The translations under genes and the position numbers were made by a program. The notes under the pieces are model-generated. The model searched no databases and was not told the DNA's origin. It saw only the letters and a program-made list of their open reading frames with translations. This document shows positions 59,067-64,000 of a stretch of DNA of 64,000 nt, piece after piece. The stretch is from Corallococcus carmarthensis. GTDB lineage: Bacteria; Myxococcota; Myxococcia; Myxococcales; Myxococcaceae. Each line of letters starts with the position of its first letter. Positions within the stretch are counted from its first letter, which is position 1. The stretch spans positions 1-64,000 of the forward strand of contig NZ_RAWE01000021.1 in the NCBI RefSeq assembly GCF_003611695.1, given 5' to 3'.

Positions 59067-60476
59067 ATGCGCTCGACGTTGAACGTGGCATGGCTGGCGT
59101 TGCTCCTGGCGGTGGGCTGCGCCGGGCGTCAGGAGCTGGAGACGCCGGACTACGAGGCCATCTACGACGTGCCGCTGGAGGAGATGTGGCCGTCGGTCCG
59201 TGAGTACTTCACGGACGCGAACCTGCCCTACCGCGAGGACCGGGGCAGCCTGGTGCTGGAGACCGAGTGGAAGCAGGAGTTCGGCGGCTCGAAGATCGCG
59301 GGCTACTGGCACCGCTACATGGTCATCGGCAAGCGGGAGACGCCGACGAAGAGCAAGCTGTGGATCACCCGCATCACCAAGTCCGTGAACAAGACATTGT
59401 CGCAGCCCGGCAAGGAGCTGGACTGGGGCGTCTTCCGGGGGCCGGGTGGCAATGACGGGGTTGCCCTGAGCCCGGAAGACGACGCGGCCCGGCTGGCCTT
59501 CCCGGTGGGAGAGAACGCGTTCTACATGGAGTCAGGGCAGGGCACGCGGGACCTGACCATGGAGTGGCGGGTGTTCCGGGGCGTCATGCCCAAGCTCGCG
59601 AAGAAGCAGCCGGTGAGCGCACAGCCGCAGGTGGCGAAACCCGCGCCGGCGTTCACCGAGTGCGGCCAGTCCATCCTCGGGCTGAAGAAGCAGGCGAAGG
59701 CGGGTGGGGTGATGCTGCTGGGTGAGCTGCACGGCACGCGGGAGGTGCCGCGCTTCATCGCGCAGACGGTGTGCCAGCTCGTCACCTCCGGCATGCCGGT
59801 GACGGTGGGCCTGGAGCTGCCGGTGGAGAACGAAGAGCGCATCACCGCGTTCCTCCAGAGTCAGGGCGGTGAGGTGGACTGGCTCAAGCTGATGGAAGCC
59901 CCGTTCTGGCGCAGCCCGTACCCGGATGGCCGGGGCAGCGAAGCGGTGGCGAACATGCTGGAGCAGCTGCGCCAGCTGCGAGCGCAGGGGCTGGACGTGG
60001 CGGTGTTCGTCTACGACCACCCGAAGCTGTCGGGGCAGAAGCGAGAAGACGCGCTGACGCAGACGGTGCAGGCGCAGGTGAAGGCGAAGCCAGAGCGCTT
60101 CCATCTGGTGGTGAGCGGCAACATCCACTCACGCACCGCGAAGGGGCTGCCGTGGGACGCGCAGTACATGCCCATGGGCTACCTGCTGAAGGACCAGCTC
60201 GACGACGTCACGTCGTTGGACATGGCCTACGACAGCGGCACGGCGTGGATCTGCGCGGCGAACAAGCAAAGCAACAAGCTGGACTGCGGCGTGAAGGAAA
60301 CGAAGGGCAAGGACAACGGCGACCGCTTCTTCGTGCACGCCTGGAGCTCGCCGAACCTGGAGGGCTACCACGGCGTCTTCTACGTGGGCCACGTGACGGC
60401 CTCTGAACCGGCCATCCTCAAGGGACTGGGCAACCCGGACGCGGCGCCCGTATCGGGTTCCACGTCCGGCCTGTAA
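59067..60476 (+). CDS. ChaN/Tiki-like lipoprotein, tandem copy 2
   Basis: 469 aa from ATG 59067; TTG 59061 is an alternative, nearer to GGGAGG. The lipobox is LLAVGC (Cys18). It is colinear with copy 1 and most stretches are identical, including GYWHRYMVIGKRETPTKSK, GELHGTREVPRF, PYPDGRGSEAVANMLEQL, and VFVYDHPKLSGQKREDALTQ. Differences cluster in the signal peptide, the linker before GENAFY (shorter here) and the extreme C-terminus. The high similarity, including the leader, points to a recent tandem duplication. Both copies keep the Glu/His motif and so are probably active. It is followed by a hairpin and argE. Confidence 0.82.
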   Translation: MRSTLNVAWLALLLAVGCAGRQELETPDYEAIYDVPLEEMWPSVREYFTDANLPYREDRGSLVLETEWKQEFGGSKIAGYWHRYMVIGKRETPTKSKLWITRITKSVNKTLSQPGKELDWGVFRGPGGNDGVALSPEDDAARLAFPVGENAFYMESGQGTRDLTMEWRVFRGVMPKLAKKQPVSAQPQVAKPAPAFTECGQSILGLKKQAKAGGVMLLGELHGTREVPRFIAQTVCQLVTSGMPVTVGLELPVENEERITAFLQSQGGEVDWLKLMEAPFWRSPYPDGRGSEAVANMLEQLRQLRAQGLDVAVFVYDHPKLSGQKREDALTQTVQAQVKAKPERFHLVVSGNIHSRTAKGLPWDAQYMPMGYLLKDQLDDVTSLDMAYDSGTAWICAANKQSNKLDCGVKETKGKDNGDRFFVHAWSSPNLEGYHGVFYVGHVTASEPAILKGLGNPDAAPVSGSTSGL

Positions 60477-60495
60477 GCAGCCGCGGTGGCCTCCG

Positions 60496-60530
60496 CGCGA
60501 CGCCGGGGCCACGGGCCCACTGGCGTCGCG
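60496..60530 (+). terminator. Hairpin after the ChaN-like pair
   Basis: A 9-bp perfect stem (CGCGACGCC/GGCGTCGCG) with a 17-nt loop that itself can form a GGGCC/GGCCC stem, 20 nt after the stop codon and 43 nt before argE. There is no T-run. It probably separates the two transcripts. Confidence 0.55.
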
Positions 60531-60573
60531 GCGCGGGCGGTGGCATGGAGGTGGCCTGACTGGAGGCCGTCCC

Positions 60574-61716
60574 ATGAGCGACACGCTGCCCGCGCTGCGG
60601 GCCACCCTGGCGGAACTGGTGGCGCTGGACACCACGTCCTCGCGCCCCAACGCGCCCCTCATCGACTACGCCCAGGCGAGGCTGGAGGCCGCGGGCTTCT
60701 CCGCCGAGCGCCAGCACTACACCGACGACGCGGGCGTGGCGAAGGTGAACCTGGTGGCGCGCAAGGGCGACGCCGACCGCGCCGCGCTGGCCCTGGTGGG
60801 CCACTCCGACTGCGTGCCCTACGATGCCGCCTGGACGGACGCGCTGCGCCTCACCGAACGCGACGGCAAGCTGTACGGCCGCGGCGCCTGTGACACCAAG
60901 GGCTTCATCGCCTGCGCGCTGCACACCGCCACGCGCAAGGACCTGCCGAAGCTGGACGCGCCGCTGCTCGTCATCCTCACCGCGGACGAAGAGGTGGGGC
61001 TCGTGGGCGCGAAGAAGCTGGTGGCCGCGGGCCTGGGCCGCGCGAAGCACGCCATCGTCGGTGAGCCCACGCGCCTCATCCCCGTGCGCGCCAACAAGGG
61101 CTACTGCCTGGCGGAGGTGGAGGTGCTGGGCAAGGAAGGGCACAGCGCGTACCCGGAGCTGGGCGCGTCCGCCATCTTCCGCGCCGGCCGTTTCCTGCAC
61201 CGGCTGGAGACGCTGGCCCACACCGTCCTGCGCGAGGACCGCGACGAGGGCTTCCAGCCGCCCTTCACCACCGTGAACGTGGGCCTCATCCAGGGCGGCA
61301 AGGCGAAGAACGTCCTGCCCGGTTCCTGCCGCTTCACCGTGGAGTGGCGCCCCATCCCCGGCCAGGCCGCCGAGCGCGTCCCGGAGATGATGGAGCACAT
61401 CCGCCAGGAGCTCACCCGCGACGAGCCCGCCTACGAGGCGCGCATCAAGGTGCTGCGCATGGACCGGGGCGTCCACACGCGCGGCGACGCGGACGTGGTG
61501 CGCTTCCTGGAAGAGGTCAGCGGCAACGCGTCCGAAACGGTGTCCTTCGGCACGGAGGCCCCTCAACTCACGGAGCTGGGCGCGGAGGCCGTGGTGTTCG
61601 GCCCCGGCGACATCCGCGTCGCGCACCAGACGGGGGAGTTCGTCCCCATGGAGGACCTGGTGCGCTGCGAGTCCGCGCTCACGCAGGCCGTGGCCCGCTT
61701 CTGCACGGGCCGCTGA
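60574..61716 (+). CDS. argE: Acetylornithine deacetylase
   Basis: 380 aa; GGAGG lies 7 nt before ATG 60574. It is an M20 metallopeptidase: VGHSDCVPYD and GRGACDTKGFIAC hold the first metal ligands and catalytic Asp, LTADEEVGLVG the general-base Glu pair, IVGEPTRLIPV another ligand, and GTEAPQLTELGAEAVVFGPG the final one. The dimerisation insert begins near VEVLGKEGHSAYPELG. The size and motifs fit ArgE, which removes acetate from N-acetylornithine in arginine synthesis. Other arg genes are not adjacent, so a related M20 amidohydrolase cannot be excluded. Confidence 0.88.
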   Translation: MSDTLPALRATLAELVALDTTSSRPNAPLIDYAQARLEAAGFSAERQHYTDDAGVAKVNLVARKGDADRAALALVGHSDCVPYDAAWTDALRLTERDGKLYGRGACDTKGFIACALHTATRKDLPKLDAPLLVILTADEEVGLVGAKKLVAAGLGRAKHAIVGEPTRLIPVRANKGYCLAEVEVLGKEGHSAYPELGASAIFRAGRFLHRLETLAHTVLREDRDEGFQPPFTTVNVGLIQGGKAKNVLPGSCRFTVEWRPIPGQAAERVPEMMEHIRQELTRDEPAYEARIKVLRMDRGVHTRGDADVVRFLEEVSGNASETVSFGTEAPQLTELGAEAVVFGPGDIRVAHQTGEFVPMEDLVRCESALTQAVARFCTGR

Positions 61717-61725
61717 CGGCCGCGC

Positions 61726-62454
61726 TCAGGGCTTCTCTGCCGCGGCGTCGACGACCTCGACGTTGCGGAAGCCCTCGCACGCCTCCTTGAAGCCGAGCAC
61801 GTACTTCAGCGAGCGCAGCTCCATGGTCAGCTTGTGCCACAGCTTGCGCAGCAGGTTGGGGCGCGGCGCGGGCACGCTCGACACCAGCGTGCTCAGGTCC
61901 AGGTAGTGCGTCGCCGTGCGGCCCATGCCCTCGAAGTCATGCTCCAGGCCCTGGCTGAGCTGGCGCAGCTCCGGCTCCAGGCCCTGGTGCACCGCGTCCG
62001 TCATCAGGACGTACTCGGACACGGGCACGTCGTTCTTCAGCATCCGGTGCAGGAGGATGACGTCCACCCCCGCAAGCTCCGTGAGGTGCTTCACCTTCTG
62101 GAAGGCGATTTCACCGGCGTGGGCCACGAACTTGAGCGTCAGGGCCCCCACCTGCGTGCACCCGGCGCACTGGCACATGCGGTCCAGGGCCAGCTCCTCC
62201 TTGCGGGCGAGGAAGGCACGGCGGATGGCCGCGACCTGCCGGGCCACCGGCGTGACGTCTTCGCCCACGGCGTAGAAGAAGGCCGCGTCGCCTTCGAGCT
62301 TCGCCAGCTTGAACCGTCCGGACGCATCAATGACGGCTTCCAGCAGCTGCGCCACCGTGTCCTGCGCGTGCGCGAGGCCGAAGCGGTGCTGCCGCATGAA
62401 GCGGGTGTAGCCGCCGATGTCCGCGATGAGCAACAGCGCTTTCTCAATCGCCAT
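61726..62454 (-). CDS. DUF2652 protein related to class III nucleotide cyclases
   Basis: 242 aa. It starts LLLIADIGGYTRFMRQHRF, the cyclase-type IxDIxGYTxF opening, and has KLEGDAAFFYAVGE in the position of the second metal-binding strand. A Cys insert, MCQCAGCTQVG, lies near the middle, followed by LKFVAHAGE. This matches DUF2652, a cyclase-homology family of unknown activity. Some canonical substrate-specifying residues are not obvious, so cyclic nucleotide synthesis is not claimed. It has no membrane segment. It converges with argE and starts 35 nt from the mfd 3' end. Confidence 0.82.
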   Translation of the reverse strand: MAIEKALLLIADIGGYTRFMRQHRFGLAHAQDTVAQLLEAVIDASGRFKLAKLEGDAAFFYAVGEDVTPVARQVAAIRRAFLARKEELALDRMCQCAGCTQVGALTLKFVAHAGEIAFQKVKHLTELAGVDVILLHRMLKNDVPVSEYVLMTDAVHQGLEPELRQLSQGLEHDFEGMGRTATHYLDLSTLVSSVPAPRPNLLRKLWHKLTMELRSLKYVLGFKEACEGFRNVEVVDAAAEKP

Positions 62455-62489
62455 TCGGCGGCCAGCCTAGCCCACTCGCCCAACGCGCG

Positions 62490-64000
62490 TCAGTGCCGGG
62501 GCATCGCGCAGGTGCCCACGTCGCGCAGCATCTTGTGCGCCTCCGCCAGCAGGGCGTGCCCCTTCACCTCCGCGGGCACGCGGGCAATGAGCTTCATGTC
62601 CGGCGTCAGCCGGTAGAAGCCCTTGGAGCGCTGCACCAGCCCCGCCACCTTCGCGCCGTCCAGGAGCGCGTCGCCGCCCAGCGCCAGGGACAGCCGGCCC
62701 GGGCCCGCCTCCAGCGCGCGCAGCCGCAGCTCGCGCATGTCGATTTTCAGGAGCGTCACCTCGGAGAGGGCGTCCACCTCGTCGGGTGCCTCGCCGTAGC
62801 GGTCCACCAGCTCCGCGCGCAGGTCCGTCACCTCGTCCGGGTGGCTGGCCTGGCTGAAGCGCTTGTAGAACACCAGCCGCTGGTGCACGTCCGCCACGTA
62901 GTCGTCGGGGATGAGCGCCGGCATGGGCAGGTTGATGTCCGGCTCCACGTGCACCTTGGGCGGCATGCCCTGCAGCTCCGCCACCGCCTCCTCCATCAGC
63001 TGCGCGTACAGGTCGAAGCCAATCTCCGCGATGGCGCCGGACTGCTTCTCGCCCAGCAGGTTGCCCGCGCCGCGGATCTCCAGGTCGTGGCTGGCGATGG
63101 AGAAGCCCGCGCCCAGCTCCGTGAAGTTCTGGAGCACCTCCAGGCGCCGCTGCGCGTCCTTCGTCACCGGGCGGCGGGTGGGCACCAGCAGGTACGCATA
63201 CGCGCGCTCCTTGCTGCGGCCCACGCGTCCGCGCAGCTGGTAGAGCTGCGCCAGGCCGAACTGGTCCGCGCGGTTGACGATCATCGTGTTGGCGCTGGAG
63301 ATGTCGATGCCGCTCTCGATGATGCTGGTGCACAGCAGCACCTGGTACTTGTGCTCCGTGAACTGGAGCATCACCTTCTCCAGCTGCCCCTCGCCCATCT
63401 GGCCGTGCGCCACGCCAATGGAGACGTTGGGCAAGAGCTTCTTCAGCTCCTGCTCCATGGAGGGCAGGGATTCCACGCGGTTGTGCACGAAGAAGACCTG
63501 GCCTCCGCGGGCGATTTCGCGTTCCACGGACTCCTTGATGACGGCCTCGTCGTACTTCATCACGAAGGTGCGGATGGCCCGGCGGTCCTGCGGCGGCGTG
63601 GCGATGATGCTCATGTCGCGCACGCCGGACATGCTCATGTGCAGCGTGCGGGGGATGGGCGTCGCCGTCAGCGTCAGCACGTCCACCTGCGTGCGCAGCC
63701 GCTTGAGCGCCTCCTTCTGCTTCACGCCGAAGCGCTGCTCCTCGTCCACCACCAGCAGCCCCAGGTCCTTGAAGGACACGTCGCCCGCCAGCAGCTTGTG
63801 CGTGCCGATGACGATGTCGACCTTGCCCTCCTTGGCGCGGCGGAGGATGTCGCGGATCTCCGGCGGCTTGCGGATGCCGGAAATCACCTCCACCGTGACG
63901 GGGTAGTCCTTGAAGCGCTTCTTGAACGAGTGGAAGTGCTGCTGCGCCAGCACCGTGGTGGGCACCAGCACCGCCACCTGCTTGCGGTCCAACGTGGCCT
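62490..64000 (-). CDS. mfd: Transcription-repair coupling factor Mfd, C-terminal part (cut by right edge)
   Basis: About 503 codons of the 3' part; the gene continues beyond position 64000. The segment holds the translocase core: LVPTTVLAQQHF (Ia), VDIVIGTHKLL, VVDEEQRFGVKQKE (DEEQ box), LTATPIPRTLHMSMSGVRDM (motif III), VHNRVESL, STSIIESGIDISSANTMIV-like motif V and LRGRVGRSKERAYAYLL (motif VI). After it come the TRG motif region and the C-terminal D7 domain (HVEPDINLPMPALIPDDYV, RLVFYKRFS). Mfd pushes stalled RNA polymerase off damaged DNA and recruits UvrA. This coupling factor is universal in bacteria. Confidence 0.96.
   Translation of the reverse strand, partial: ATLDRKQVAVLVPTTVLAQQHFHSFKKRFKDYPVTVEVISGIRKPPEIRDILRRAKEGKVDIVIGTHKLLAGDVSFKDLGLLVVDEEQRFGVKQKEALKRLRTQVDVLTLTATPIPRTLHMSMSGVRDMSIIATPPQDRRAIRTFVMKYDEAVIKESVEREIARGGQVFFVHNRVESLPSMEQELKKLLPNVSIGVAHGQMGEGQLEKVMLQFTEHKYQVLLCTSIIESGIDISSANTMIVNRADQFGLAQLYQLRGRVGRSKERAYAYLLVPTRRPVTKDAQRRLEVLQNFTELGAGFSIASHDLEIRGAGNLLGEKQSGAIAEIGFDLYAQLMEEAVAELQGMPPKVHVEPDINLPMPALIPDDYVADVHQRLVFYKRFSQASHPDEVTDLRAELVDRYGEAPDEVDALSEVTLLKIDMRELRLRALEAGPGRLSLALGGDALLDGAKVAGLVQRSKGFYRLTPDMKLIARVPAEVKGHALLAEAHKMLRDVGTCAMPRH

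Noticed and set aside
61726-62454. Assignment of the DUF2652 protein as an active adenylate cyclase
   Set aside because: Only the cyclase-like opening and one further motif are visible; several substrate-binding positions cannot be confirmed.

Overview
The window is about 70% GC, with dense, mostly co-directional genes and very GC-rich third codon positions. Several families point to a myxobacterium of the Myxococcus/Corallococcus type: a DUF2378 (TIGR02265) protein, a double-CXXCG SitI6-like immunity protein, a CorE-type copper ECF sigma factor, a lipoprotein with DUF7151-like repeats, many lipoproteins and many His-Asp signalling proteins. No rRNA, tRNA, CRISPR array, complete insertion sequence or phage was seen. 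The genus is inferred from gene content, not from a marker gene.

Layout. 1-2.3 kb: the 3' part of a sensor kinase gene and its NtrC-type sigma54 activator. 2.3-9.4 kb: a TPR protein, a cysteine-free phospholipase A2-like protein immediately followed by a CorE-like metal-sensing sigma factor, a repeat/leucine-rich lipoprotein, a Cu+ P1B-ATPase and a Cys-rich four-helix copper-storage-type protein, which together look like a copper homeostasis locus. 9.5-17.4 kb: Rieske oxygenase, cysteine-synthase-like enzyme, REC-PAS-kinase, DUF2378 protein, pirin, small lipoprotein, zinc-ribbon membrane protein, an orphan SitI6-like immunity gene and the tail of a TacA-like antitoxin. 17.7-26 kb: Lhr-type helicase, a lipoprotein/cytosolic-protein pair resembling a toxin-immunity cassette, an AraC regulator gene broken by an apparent microhomology deletion, and an S41 protease.

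26-41.4 kb: amtB, with a sigma54-like and a sigma70-like promoter stacked upstream, two lipoprotein genes, and gltBD (glutamate synthase), so ammonium uptake and assimilation sit close together. Divergent from gltB is a tightly overlapping bphO-bphP-response regulator-REC/kinase operon: biliverdin synthesis, red/far-red photoreceptor and two downstream signalling proteins. 41.4-51.6 kb: a DUF420 protein and a five-gene cell-surface module (DUF1549/1588/1585-like cytochrome-type protein, lipoprotein, DUF1501 protein, CXXCH propeller lipoprotein, giant FG-GAP propeller lipoprotein). 51.6-64 kb: EamA transporter, LigD, DUF2383 ferritin-like protein, hutF, a tandem pair of ChaN/Tiki-like lipoproteins with matching promoters, argE, a DUF2652 protein and the 3' part of mfd.

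The most interesting items are the five-gene surface module, the cysteine-free PLA2-like gene joined to a copper sigma factor, the undescribed lipoprotein/partner pair at 22.1-23.0 kb, the duplicated ChaN-like genes with a conserved 66-nt-upstream element, and the dual promoter of amtB. All functional statements are from reading the sequence; no database search was run.
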